From assembly GCA_964492615.1 (NCBI GenBank), contig CAZBKZ010000010.1:1-64000 (forward strand): DNA of 64,000 bases, given 5' to 3'. The notes under the pieces were generated by a model. It was given only the letters and a program-made list of their open reading frames with translations. It did not search any database and had not been told where the DNA came from. Shown piece after piece: positions 7,139-15,518 of this stretch; the stretch's first letter is position 1, and the number at the start of each line of letters is the position of its first letter. The position numbers and the translations under genes were made by a program. The stretch comes from JAABTH01 sp964492615. Lineage in GTDB: Bacteria > Bacillota > Dethiobacteria > DTU022.

Positions 7139-8254
7139 TTAATGATCTCTTGCCAGGCGATTAAGCAATTTCACTTCCTCAAATACATATGCTTTAAAGT
7201 CATTCGGATTCAGATATGCATCACAAATATAAAACCTGAATTCATCTTCATATGTTTGATAATATGGAAGCTTTGAAGCAGCATAAAAACAGTTATGCAG
7301 GTATTCAATAATCTGGCTGTTTACCCCTTTTGCAGTTACAATTCCTTTCCAACGAGTTAAAGGCACCTTAAAACCGAGATTTTTAATACTCGGCAGGTCA
7401 GGATCAATATCGCTGAACACTAGATCACCGCTGTAGGCTAAGGGACGTATTTTGTTATTTTTATAAAATTCTTCAGCATTTCCTGCAGACTCCAGCAGCA
7501 AATCAACCTCCCTTTCAAGAAGCAACTCCATCCTGGCTACAGCATTATCATTAGCAACATAACCAATTTGAGTTCCAAGTTCGCCGGCCAGGGAAAGCAC
7601 TTTGAACTGACCATCCCCTGGTGAACCGTGACCAGATACTGTAAGCTTCTCCGGATTATTCACTGCATATTCAAAAACATCTTCTATAGTTCTGAAAGGA
7701 CTATCGAAGACAACCCAGTATGCCTCGACAGAATTCTGGCTGCGAATAATATATTCAACGTTTTTGCTGAAGGAATGAGCCTGCCTGCCCAATACCTCAT
7801 TAATGGTTTGTTCTACCGAGGCTGCAAAAATAGTATAACCGTCCGGCCGTGCTTGTAAAAGGTACGCTAACCCAACTTCGCCTCTTCCACCTGGCAGGTT
7901 ATTAAAATAAATATTCTGTCCCATGATAAGCGAGGCATCACGCCCCAGGTTGCGGGCATAGTTATCAATGCTGCCTCCTTCCCCGCCGGGCACGATAAAT
8001 TCTATAGGTTCTTCCGGAAAATTGGCTGGTTTGGGTATCACTTTCTGCAACTCTAAAATTATCTCATCTTCTTCGTAAACACCACTATAAAACTGATCAA
8101 CCAACCTGTCTATCGCAACAATGACCCCGGCCTGATTGTTTTGCAAAGTTTCACTTACTGGTTCCTGCATAATATGCCCATCAGGCTGCGAACATCCCAC
8201 AACAAAGACTAGTATAGCCATAATTTGAATGAGTTTTATAATTTGTCGAAACAT
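7139..8254 (-). CDS. TctC/Bug-type solute-binding lipoprotein
   Basis: This extracytoplasmic binding protein belongs to the tripartite tricarboxylate transporter (TctC/Bug) family, whose members bind carboxylates. A signal sequence ends in the lipobox VFVVGC, so the mature protein is lipid-anchored from that Cys. After about 60 linker residues the domain begins with IEFIVPGGEGGSIDNYAR, and NLPGGRGEVGLAYLLQARPDGYT is the usual ligand-loop region. TctA and TctB membrane partners are absent here. Instead a DUF401 integral membrane protein lies divergently next to it. The start follows AAAGGA; a TTG seven codons upstream is less likely. The ligand is unknown. Confidence 0.8.
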   Translation of the reverse strand: MFRQIIKLIQIMAILVFVVGCSQPDGHIMQEPVSETLQNNQAGVIVAIDRLVDQFYSGVYEEDEIILELQKVIPKPANFPEEPIEFIVPGGEGGSIDNYARNLGRDASLIMGQNIYFNNLPGGRGEVGLAYLLQARPDGYTIFAASVEQTINEVLGRQAHSFSKNVEYIIRSQNSVEAYWVVFDSPFRTIEDVFEYAVNNPEKLTVSGHGSPGDGQFKVLSLAGELGTQIGYVANDNAVARMELLLEREVDLLLESAGNAEEFYKNNKIRPLAYSGDLVFSDIDPDLPSIKNLGFKVPLTRWKGIVTAKGVNSQIIEYLHNCFYAASKLPYYQTYEDEFRFYICDAYLNPNDFKAYVFEEVKLLNRLARDH

Positions 8255-8318
8255 TGTCAGGTATCCTTTAAGCAAATAATAAACTGCAATTAGAAACCAG
8301 GTGCGAATCTTATATCAT

Positions 8319-8334
8319 ATACTGATACCAGTAT
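8319..8334. promoter_or_regulatory. Palindrome in the divergent tctC-like / DUF401 region
   Basis: ATACTG-ATAC-CAGTAT is a 16-base interrupted palindrome about 65 bases upstream of the lipoprotein start. It could be an operator for the divergent pair, but no regulator gene is adjacent. Nothing else of note is seen in 8255-8395. Confidence 0.3.
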
Positions 8335-8395
8335 AATTAAAAAATTACAAACTGTCTTCTATTATTTGTATAATATTTGCGAATAGCCGGTTATA

Positions 8396-8424
8396 TTGCC
8401 ACGAAGTGGCTTCTGCGCTATTAT
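8396..8424 (+). promoter_or_regulatory. Promoter of the DUF401 gene, overlapped by inverted repeats
   Basis: TTGCCA (8396-8401), a 17-base spacer and TATTAT (8419-8424) precede the DUF401 gene by about 50 bases. The spacer contains GCCACGAAGTGGC. GCCACGAA (8399-8406) is also matched by its complement TTCGTGGC downstream of the -10 box at about 8433-8440, so a repressor could bridge the promoter. Confidence 0.5.
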
Positions 8425-8472
8425 TAAAACATTCGTGGCCGTTGTTCTTATAGCCTGAACAAGGAGATAATC

Positions 8473-9708
8473 ATGCCCTGGTATATTGTTTTAAGCGGCT
8501 CGGTAATTATTATACTTGCCGGTATATATAAAGGATTAAATATTGGCCTGACCATGTTTCTGGGAACTATTGGGCTTGGTCTGCTGGCAGGATTTACTTT
8601 TTACGATTTTTTATATGTTTTCCAAACAGGGTTATGGAACAGTATTACCTTAATGCTGGTATTGAGTATCTTGCTTCTTGGTGTACTCGGACATGTACTT
8701 AAAAAAACCGGATCTCTGGAAAAAATAATCGAAAACCTGCAGGCCGTTATTTCCGATGCCAGGGTTATTGCCGCCACACTTCCTGCCTTAATCGGCATGC
8801 TAACAGTACCCGGGGGGGCAATTCTTTCTGCTCCCCTGTGCGCCGAAGCAGGAAACAGGCTCAATCTCCCACCAGACAGACAGGCAGCTGTTAATATCTG
8901 GTTCAGGCATGTTCTCTATTTCATGCTGCCGCTCTTTCCAAGCTTGATCCTGGCAGCCCAGTTATCGGGCCTTCCGATGAGCCGCTTTGTTTTGCATAAC
9001 CTGCCTCTTACTTTAATTGGCATAATAGCAGGTTTCTTCTACCTTTTCAGGGGGTATTCAGCAGGGAGGAGAAGTACCCGTTTTTCCAGTTCAAAAGCTT
9101 GCCAGCTTTTTATAAGCCTTTCACCGCTGATAGTAATTTTGGCTCTTGTGGTTGTTTTTAATATCTATTTTCCACTGGCTATAGGCCTGGGAATATTAAT
9201 AGCGCTGATAAATTATCTTCCAAGAAAAAACCGCCTGACTGCCTTTATAAAAAGATTAAGGACATTGATTTTGCCGGGCATAAAAATTCCGATAGCAATT
9301 GTAATCGCCGGTATAATGATTTACAAGGAAGCATTGACCTATTCCGAAGTTATTGCCGATTTAACCAACCTTGTTATCGGTCTCGGGATCCCTGTTATAG
9401 TGCTGGTTGCCTCTATCCCTTTTTTAGTGGGGATGCTGACCGGGGATAACTCAGCCAGCATTGCTCTTATATTCCCCATGTTTATGCCTCTGCTGCCGCA
9501 AGAACCGATGGCCTTCAGCGCCTACCTCGCTTTTTTGTATGCTAGTTCAACCGCAGGTCATATTATATCTCCGGCACATCCCTGTTTTTCTTTAACCAAG
9601 GAGTATTACCAGGTACACCTGAAAAATGTTCTTTTACCAATGCTGCCTATGCTTGCCTTGATCATGATATTCAGTTTTGTCATAACAGCGCTTTTTGGTT
9701 TTTACTAA
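8473..9708 (+). CDS. DUF401 integral membrane protein, probable carboxylate or ion carrier
   Basis: This 411-residue protein is almost wholly hydrophobic, with about ten membrane helices. Conserved-looking loops include LTVPGGAILSAPL near residues 115-125 and GMLTGDNSASIALIFPMF near 320-335. A HIISPAHPCFSLTKEYY motif at about 365-380 is of the kind seen in the CitMHS/DcuC-like ion transporter group. DUF401 proteins have no firmly assigned substrate that I know of. The location, divergent from an orphan tricarboxylate-type binding lipoprotein, makes a carboxylate substrate plausible, but that is inference. AAGGAG lies seven bases before the ATG. Confidence 0.75.
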   Translation: MPWYIVLSGSVIIILAGIYKGLNIGLTMFLGTIGLGLLAGFTFYDFLYVFQTGLWNSITLMLVLSILLLGVLGHVLKKTGSLEKIIENLQAVISDARVIAATLPALIGMLTVPGGAILSAPLCAEAGNRLNLPPDRQAAVNIWFRHVLYFMLPLFPSLILAAQLSGLPMSRFVLHNLPLTLIGIIAGFFYLFRGYSAGRRSTRFSSSKACQLFISLSPLIVILALVVVFNIYFPLAIGLGILIALINYLPRKNRLTAFIKRLRTLILPGIKIPIAIVIAGIMIYKEALTYSEVIADLTNLVIGLGIPVIVLVASIPFLVGMLTGDNSASIALIFPMFMPLLPQEPMAFSAYLAFLYASSTAGHIISPAHPCFSLTKEYYQVHLKNVLLPMLPMLALIMIFSFVITALFGFY

Positions 9709-9722
9709 TCAATTTTGTTCAA

Positions 9723-11507
9723 TCAAGATTCTGAATCGAGGGTTTTTAGTTCCTTATCAAGATACTGCTGACGGCAGAGGGTTCTCTGCAGTTTACCGGA
9801 ACTTGTTTTTGGGAGTGTTCCGGGCTGCACCAGGACAATGTCCCTGGGAGGAAATCCTACAACTGAAATAACTTTTTCTCGAACAGCTCTCCGGGCTTTC
9901 ATGTAATCATCGGTTCTTGCTTCTGCCACAACTATTATTGTTTCTTTTCTTTTATTTCCTTCAATACCAAACGCTATAACATTGCCGGCCCGGATACCTT
10001 CTACTTTTCCAACTGCCCGCTCAATATCTTCAGGAAATATATTTCTTCCTGCAATAATAATTACATCTTTAATTCTACCGCATAATATCAGTTCAGGAGG
10101 GCCACCATCCGGCCCTTCCACAAAATAAGCAAGATCGCCTGTTCTTAACCAACCATCATGGAAAAGCTCGCTGTTTAAATCATCTCTTTTATAATAACCG
10201 GCCATCACAGAACTACCCCTGATCTCCAGCTCACCAACTTCCCGCAAACCCCTTACTTCACCTGTAGATATATCACAAATTCGCATTTTCAACCCGGGAA
10301 TTGGTGTTCCAAGCAATGGAAAACGCCTGGTTCCTTCATCACCGGGATCAGAAGGAACGGCAATCCTGTTCTCTTCCAGTTCCCGGCGGCTAATTGAATC
10401 TACCGCTACACCACGCAGAGGTGGAGGAAATGTACCCCCCAGGGATAATTCAGCCATACCAAAAGCACAGAATATTGCTTCGGGTCTAAAGCTGTGTGGA
10501 GCGGAGGCCTCAATTAGAGATTCAATGACCCCGGGATCTATTGGTTCAGCACCATTAAGGGCAATTCGAATCCGGGAAAGATCAAGAGTTTCTCCCGTTT
10601 CGGTCATCCTTTTAAAAGCCCGTGCAGCCAGGACCCAGGAAAAGTTAGGCCCGGACGTTACTGTGCCTTTGAAATCATGCATCCAGCGCAACCAATCGGC
10701 CGGCCTGGACAAGAAATCCTGCGGGGAAGCAATAACCAGGGAACAACCACTGACCATGGGCACAATTAGAAGTCCGACCAGTCCCATATCGTGGTATAAA
10801 GGCAGCCATGACACAAAAACATCTTCCGGCGATATGCATGAAGCTTTAATCATACCACTAACATTAGCTTCGAGAATACGGTGGGGAAGCATTACGCCTT
10901 TCGGTGTGGCAGTCGAACCGGAGGTGAACTGTAGAATAGCCAGCCTGTCCGGATCATAAGGGACTCTGCAGTAATCGGCAGCATCTGGTTTTCCGGGGCC
11001 GGGCTCAAGTTCATCTAATAATAATATTTTGGGATCACCTGTTTTTGATTCATAAAAAGCTGCCAGGGCAGGATCCAGCAATAAAAGATCTATATCTCCA
11101 TACTGCATTAATGCCCTGGTTTGATTGGCAAATTCTTCGACAGAGCTGAAACGCATTGGAATTGGCAGCATACTGATGCTGGCTCCGGACAGTAGGACTG
11201 CCTGTATTGCTGTAACAAGGTTCCTGGTTGTCGGCCCGAGCAGGGCAACATGGTCTCCTGCTTTTATTCCTGTTTGCTGCAATATTGAAGCCATTACAAG
11301 AGCATCCTGGTGCAGTTGGTCCCAGCCTATTGTCTGATAGCCTGCTTCTCCTTTTCCAGCTGCGGAACCGACAAAGGTAATAGTTTTTGAACCACCGGCC
11401 ACCTTTTCTATTCTTTCGATTAACTGCTCAATTTTCAGGTTATCATCCGGTGTACTTATAACCAAAGGTTCATTCTTTTGCCTGTTCTGGTCTTGATGAT
11501 AATCCAT
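9723..11507 (-). CDS. Fatty acyl-AMP ligase / acyl-CoA synthetase-like enzyme
   Basis: This adenylate-forming (ANL) enzyme activates a fatty acid as acyl-AMP. Motifs in order are LQFTSGSTATPKGVMLPH (A3, ATP loop), VSWLPLYHDMGLVGLL, GWLRTGDLAYF (A7), LILCGRIKDVIIIAGRNIFPEDIE and LPKTSSGKLQR with the C-terminal catalytic Lys. The RNIFPEDIE wording and the YHDMG motif are typical of the FAAL subgroup, which hands acyl-AMP to acyl carrier proteins rather than CoA. The length of 594 residues fits. The ATG at 11507 follows GAGGAGG by six bases. No polyketide or peptide synthase gene is adjacent. It converges on the DUF401 gene with a 14-base gap. Confidence 0.8.
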   Translation of the reverse strand: MDYHQDQNRQKNEPLVISTPDDNLKIEQLIERIEKVAGGSKTITFVGSAAGKGEAGYQTIGWDQLHQDALVMASILQQTGIKAGDHVALLGPTTRNLVTAIQAVLLSGASISMLPIPMRFSSVEEFANQTRALMQYGDIDLLLLDPALAAFYESKTGDPKILLLDELEPGPGKPDAADYCRVPYDPDRLAILQFTSGSTATPKGVMLPHRILEANVSGMIKASCISPEDVFVSWLPLYHDMGLVGLLIVPMVSGCSLVIASPQDFLSRPADWLRWMHDFKGTVTSGPNFSWVLAARAFKRMTETGETLDLSRIRIALNGAEPIDPGVIESLIEASAPHSFRPEAIFCAFGMAELSLGGTFPPPLRGVAVDSISRRELEENRIAVPSDPGDEGTRRFPLLGTPIPGLKMRICDISTGEVRGLREVGELEIRGSSVMAGYYKRDDLNSELFHDGWLRTGDLAYFVEGPDGGPPELILCGRIKDVIIIAGRNIFPEDIERAVGKVEGIRAGNVIAFGIEGNKRKETIIVVAEARTDDYMKARRAVREKVISVVGFPPRDIVLVQPGTLPKTSSGKLQRTLCRQQYLDKELKTLDSES

Positions 11508-11602
11508 ATCAAGCCTCCTCGGATAGATTAAGGTATAAATATACAAAAATATATTCACTAATCAACGAACAGGTTGTTTCCATTTTATAACATTTGTCTT
11601 TA

Positions 11603-11630
11603 GAAAAAGCCCCGAATCAAAGATCGGGGC
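11603..11630 (-). terminator. Terminator downstream of codY
   Basis: On the minus strand GCCCCGA, an eight-base loop and TCGGGGC are followed by TTTTTCT. It lies about 30 bases after the codY stop and closes the dprA-topA-xerC-hslVU-codY transcription unit. The FAAL gene beyond it must have its own promoter. Confidence 0.75.
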
Positions 11631-11657
11631 AGGTCATAACAGTATTATATTGCTTTA

Positions 11658-12455
11658 CTATTGATATGGCTTCGTTTTTTTGGCCAGGTACTCGAGCAGG
11701 AAGGGGTTCAGCACCTTTATATAAGTTCCTTTCATCCCCAGCGACCTTGATTCGATAACGCCTGCGCTTTCAAACTTTCGCAGGGCGTTGACAATTACGG
11801 AACGGGTTATACCAAGCTGATCGGCAATTTTACTGGCAACCAGGAGTCCTTCTGTACCACCCAATTCTTCAAATATATGCTCAACGGCTTCCAGTTCAGA
11901 ATATGAGAGTGTTGCAACCGCAAGCTGGACAACCGCTTTGTTACGGGCATCCTCTTCAACCTTTTCTGCTTTTGAACGTAATATTTCCATACCGACAACA
12001 GTTGCGCCTGTTTCAGCCAGGATAAGATCCTCGGCATCAAACAGTTCATTAAAACGAGCCAATAATAAGGTGCCTATTCTGTCGCCACCGCCAATTATTG
12101 GCACTATCGTTGTAATTTTATTTGCAAAGAGACATCTTTCCGCCTCTAAGAATACACAATCATTGGATTTCTGGCGAAGGTTAACCCGTGAATCATCATC
12201 CTTCAGCAAAAACTGATTGTATTTTTCCGGGAAAAATCCATCTTTAAGCACATTATTTACCATTAATTCACATTCAAACTCATCTACCAGTGACCAGCCA
12301 AGGATGACTCCTTTTCTACTGGCAATATAAACATTGGCATGAATAACTCTTTTAAGGACATCAGCAACATCCTTAAAATCAACATGCTGACCTGCAGATT
12401 TTTGTAATATCTTGTTGATTCGACGGGTCTTCTCAAGTAAAGGGGAAGAAATCAC
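11658..12455 (-). CDS. codY: GTP- and branched-chain-amino-acid-sensing repressor CodY
   Basis: CodY is the global nutrient regulator of low-GC Firmicutes. It binds DNA when GTP and isoleucine, leucine or valine are plentiful. An N-terminal GAF domain starting LLEKTRRINKILQKSAG is followed by the C-terminal winged helix ASKIADQLGITRSVIVNALRKF and ESRSLGMKGTYIKVLNP, which match the family closely. I choose the GTG at 12455: it follows AAAGGTGG by nine bases and gives the usual short N-terminus. An ATG at 12479 would add eight residues. It is the last gene of the topA-xerC-hslV-hslU-codY unit, the same order as in Bacillus. Confidence 0.95.
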   Translation of the reverse strand: MISSPLLEKTRRINKILQKSAGQHVDFKDVADVLKRVIHANVYIASRKGVILGWSLVDEFECELMVNNVLKDGFFPEKYNQFLLKDDDSRVNLRQKSNDCVFLEAERCLFANKITTIVPIIGGGDRIGTLLLARFNELFDAEDLILAETGATVVGMEILRSKAEKVEEDARNKAVVQLAVATLSYSELEAVEHIFEELGGTEGLLVASKIADQLGITRSVIVNALRKFESAGVIESRSLGMKGTYIKVLNPFLLEYLAKKTKPYQ

Positions 12456-12485
12456 GTCGATCACCCACCTTTCCATCAATAAATT

Positions 12486-13904
12486 TTAAAGTATATACCT
12501 GCTTAAATCTTTATCTTTAACCACTTTTTGCAGCTTGTCCTGAACGTAGCTCCGGTCGATTACAATATCCCTGTTTTTATCATCCGGCAGCTCAAATGAT
12601 AAATCTTCGAGCATCTTTTCCATAATTGTGTGCAATCTTCTTGCACCTATATTTTCCATCTCCTGGTTCAGATAGCAAGCTGTTCGAGCGATCTCTTCAA
12701 TCGACTCAATGCTAAAACTGAGTTTCACTCCTTCCGTTTCCAGTAGTGCTTTATACTGCTTTATTAAAGCATTGTTCGGTTCGGTTAATATTTTCTTGAA
12801 ATCATCCTCTGTAAGGCTGTTCAGCTCTACTCTGATTGGAAATCTTCCCTGTAATTCCGGAATTAAATCAGAAGGTTTTGCTGTGTGGAATGCTCCAGCC
12901 GCAATAAAAAGGATGTGATCAGTTTTTACCGGACCATGCTTTGTTACCACTGTAGATCCTTCAACTATGGGCAATATATCCCTTTGGACCCCTTCTCTTG
13001 AAATATCGGGGCCAGATCCATGATAATCTTTACCCGCAATTTTGTCAATTTCGTCTAGAAAAATTATTCCCAACTGTTCTGCTCTTCTCAAAGCTTCACC
13101 AGTTACGGCATCCATGTCAATTAAGCGCTGGGCTTCTTCACTTTCAAGAATTTTACGGGCCTCGTGTACGGCCATTTTCCGCTTCTTTTTCCTTGAAGGC
13201 ATAATGTTTCCCAGCATATCCTGAATGTTCATACCCATTTCTTCCATACCCTGGCCGCTGAACAGTTCGAACATTTGTGGTTTTTTTTCTTCTACTTCCA
13301 CTTCAATTGCCATATTTTCAAGTTCGCCGTTATGCAAACGTTCCCTGACACGACCCTGCTCTTCACGAGCCATCTGCATTCGTTCACTGTAATTTGTATC
13401 TTCTACATGGTTTTCTTCCTGAGCCGGAGGTGCTTGAAACAAAAAACCAAGCGGACTAGCCGAGCGTTTTTTACCCCTGGGCAGGGGAGCAATTATTTCA
13501 ACAATTCTTTCGTTTGCATTTTGCAATGCTTTATCGCTCACAGCAACCATTTTTTCGTTTTTTACTATCCTGATTGAAGTTTCAACCAGATCACGGACCA
13601 TAGACTCGACATCCCGGCCAACGTAACCAACCTCGGTAAATTTAGTTGCTTCAACCTTTACAAAAGGTGCATTAACAAGGCGGGCAAGCCTCCTGGCTAT
13701 TTCTGTTTTACCAACACCTGTAGCGCCAATCATAATGATATTCTTGGGAATAATCTCATCCTGCAGGTCTTCAGGCAGTTGCTTGCGCCTGTAACGGTTA
13801 CGCAGGGCAACAGCTACACAGCGTTTAGCTTCGTCCTGTCCAATTATAAAGCGATCCAGTTCGGATACGATTTCTCTCGGAGTTAGTTCTTCGCCAGATA
13901 TCAT
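12486..13904 (-). CDS. hslU: HslU (ClpY) ATPase subunit of HslUV protease
   Basis: HslU is the AAA+ hexamer that unfolds proteins and feeds them into the HslV chamber in the cytosol. It shows Walker A GATGVGKTE near residue 60, Walker B IIFLDEID near 255, and sensor/arginine-finger region LQGRFPIRVEL. An intermediate I-domain rich in Glu and Lys lies between about 110 and 240. The C-terminal DLSRYIL is the tail that docks into HslV. Length 472 is normal. It sits 17 bases after hslV and just before codY. Confidence 0.96.
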   Translation of the reverse strand: MISGEELTPREIVSELDRFIIGQDEAKRCVAVALRNRYRRKQLPEDLQDEIIPKNIIMIGATGVGKTEIARRLARLVNAPFVKVEATKFTEVGYVGRDVESMVRDLVETSIRIVKNEKMVAVSDKALQNANERIVEIIAPLPRGKKRSASPLGFLFQAPPAQEENHVEDTNYSERMQMAREEQGRVRERLHNGELENMAIEVEVEEKKPQMFELFSGQGMEEMGMNIQDMLGNIMPSRKKKRKMAVHEARKILESEEAQRLIDMDAVTGEALRRAEQLGIIFLDEIDKIAGKDYHGSGPDISREGVQRDILPIVEGSTVVTKHGPVKTDHILFIAAGAFHTAKPSDLIPELQGRFPIRVELNSLTEDDFKKILTEPNNALIKQYKALLETEGVKLSFSIESIEEIARTACYLNQEMENIGARRLHTIMEKMLEDLSFELPDDKNRDIVIDRSYVQDKLQKVVKDKDLSRYIL

Positions 13905-13921
13905 TCAGTCAACCCTTCTCC

Positions 13922-14452
13922 CTATAATTCTTCTACCAGGATCTGATCATTTGTATAAACACATATTTCGGAAGCGATTTTCAGGGAGCGTGAAACAATT
14001 TCGCCCGGTGAAAGATCGGTATTGCGTAACAGGGCTCTTGCTGCTGCAAGTGCATAGGGAGAACCCGAGCCCACTGCAGCTATATTATCATCGGGTTCAA
14101 TAACTTCACCTGTTCCGGATATCATCAGCAAGCCATCGTTGTTTGCAGCAATTAATAGTGCTTCTAAACGTCTTAACATGCGGTCTGTGCGCCACTCTTT
14201 AGCCAATTCAACAGCTGCTCGCATCAGGTTCCCCTGGTAATTTTCCAGTTTACCCTCGAACTTTTCACACAGGGTTAATGAATCTGCAGCAGAACCGGCA
14301 AAACCGGTAATAACAGAACCGTTGTATAATCGTCGAACTTTTTTTGCTCCATGCTTGATAATTGTACTGTTACCAAAGGTAACCTGGCCATCTCCGCCAA
14401 CAGCAACCTTATCATCTTTTTTAACCGCTAAAATTGTAGTAGCCTGAAACAT
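13922..14452 (-). CDS. hslV: HslV (ClpQ) peptidase subunit
   Basis: HslV is the proteasome-like threonine peptidase that degrades proteins delivered by HslU. The N-terminus is MFQATTILAV, so removal of four residues would expose Thr5 as the nucleophile, as for other HslV/ClpQ proteins with short propeptides. The motifs VAVGGDGQVTFGN and FAGSAADSLTL match the family. Length 176 is typical. It is tightly linked to xerC upstream and hslU downstream. Confidence 0.96.
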   Translation of the reverse strand: MFQATTILAVKKDDKVAVGGDGQVTFGNSTIIKHGAKKVRRLYNGSVITGFAGSAADSLTLCEKFEGKLENYQGNLMRAAVELAKEWRTDRMLRRLEALLIAANNDGLLMISGTGEVIEPDDNIAAVGSGSPYALAAARALLRNTDLSPGEIVSRSLKIASEICVYTNDQILVEEL

Positions 14453-14472
14453 TTCGCATCCAGCCTTTTTAA

Positions 14473-15375
14473 TTATTTACGGGGAAAGGCAGAGCGATAT
14501 ACTTCGCTCAATCTTTCCCTGGTAACATGCGTATAAATCTGGGTAGTAGAAATATTCACATGGCCCAGAAGCTCCTGAACCACCCTTAAATCCGCACCGC
14601 CTTCAAGCAAGTGTGTTGCAAAAGAATGACGAAGTGAATGAGGGGTTATTCCTGTTTTATGAGACACCTGCCTGATATATTTCTTAAATAAGTATCTGAT
14701 ACCCCTGTCACCAAGGGGCTGCCCCCACCTGTTTAAAAACAGATTCCTGTAGTCTTTACCATCTTTATTATATCCTGCCAGAACAGGCCTGGTATTATTG
14801 ATATAGTCGATAAGAATTGCTGCGGCAACCCTGCCGACAGGCACTATTCTTTCTTTGCTGCCTTTACCGAACACCCTGATTGTCCGTTCCTGTGCCTGAA
14901 ATGATTCAAGTTTTAAATATACAACTTCACTTACTCTTAGGCCGGAGGAATAGACCAGTTCAAGAATAGCTCTATCCCTGAAACCAAGCGGCTTACTGCA
15001 GTCAGGCGCTTCCAACAGGGCAATAACCTCGTGATAATATAAAAAGCCGGGTAAACTTTTCTCTTGTTTTGGCCTGGCTACAGAAGCCCATTTACCACCT
15101 TTGATTAAACCTTCTTTTTGTAAATAAAATAAAAAAGAACGCGTCGCTGACAACTTACGCGCAACCGAACGTCGTGAATAACCACCGTCTTTCAGCCAGG
15201 CCAAAAAACGACGCAGCGTTAAATGACTCACTTCTGAAAAACCGCCTGATTCGCTACTCTCAAGTTCCAGAAACTGCATGATATCATTTCTGTATGCCTG
15301 AAGGGTCAGTGGAGATGCGTTCTTCTCCACATGAAGGTAGCCCATAAAACGTTCCAGGTACTCAAGATCAAGCAT
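14473..15375 (-). CDS. xerC: Tyrosine recombinase XerC
   Basis: XerC resolves chromosome dimers at dif sites. An N-terminal SAM-like core-binding domain (residues 1-90) precedes a catalytic domain. The catalytic domain carries the tyrosine-recombinase residues: Arg in SSGLRVSEV, Lys in GKGSKERIVP, His/Arg in HSLRHSFATHLLEGG, His in LLGHVNISTTQ and Tyr in IYTHV. Length 300 is typical. It corresponds to codV in the Bacillus codV-clpQ-clpY-codY operon. In Bacillus trmFO lies between topA and this gene; here that interval is only 143 bases and lacks trmFO. Confidence 0.94.
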   Translation of the reverse strand: MLDLEYLERFMGYLHVEKNASPLTLQAYRNDIMQFLELESSESGGFSEVSHLTLRRFLAWLKDGGYSRRSVARKLSATRSFLFYLQKEGLIKGGKWASVARPKQEKSLPGFLYYHEVIALLEAPDCSKPLGFRDRAILELVYSSGLRVSEVVYLKLESFQAQERTIRVFGKGSKERIVPVGRVAAAILIDYINNTRPVLAGYNKDGKDYRNLFLNRWGQPLGDRGIRYLFKKYIRQVSHKTGITPHSLRHSFATHLLEGGADLRVVQELLGHVNISTTQIYTHVTRERLSEVYRSAFPRK

Positions 15376-15392
15376 GTCGCAACACCTTTAAT

Positions 15393-15421
15393 ATCCTAAC
15401 ACAAGTAATCCCTGCTTGCAA
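15393..15421 (-). promoter_or_regulatory. Possible promoter of xerC-hslVU-codY
   Basis: TTGCAA (15416-15421), a 17-base spacer and TAGGAT (15393-15398) with an extended TG two bases upstream lie about 20 bases before the xerC start, which leaves a very short leader. The rest of the 143-base gap to topA is AT-rich and empty. Confidence 0.4.
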
Positions 15422-15518
15422 GCAAATATTAAACAATTTAAAAAAATTCCACCTATTCAAACTCAAATCAATACGTTAGCTTTCTTTGTTTGCCAATGGG
15501 GCTATTTAGGCTATTTTG

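Noticed and set aside
14473..15375. Tyrosine recombinase as a phage or island integrase
   Set aside because: Its position between topA and hslV, ordinary length and sequence match the housekeeping XerC/CodV.
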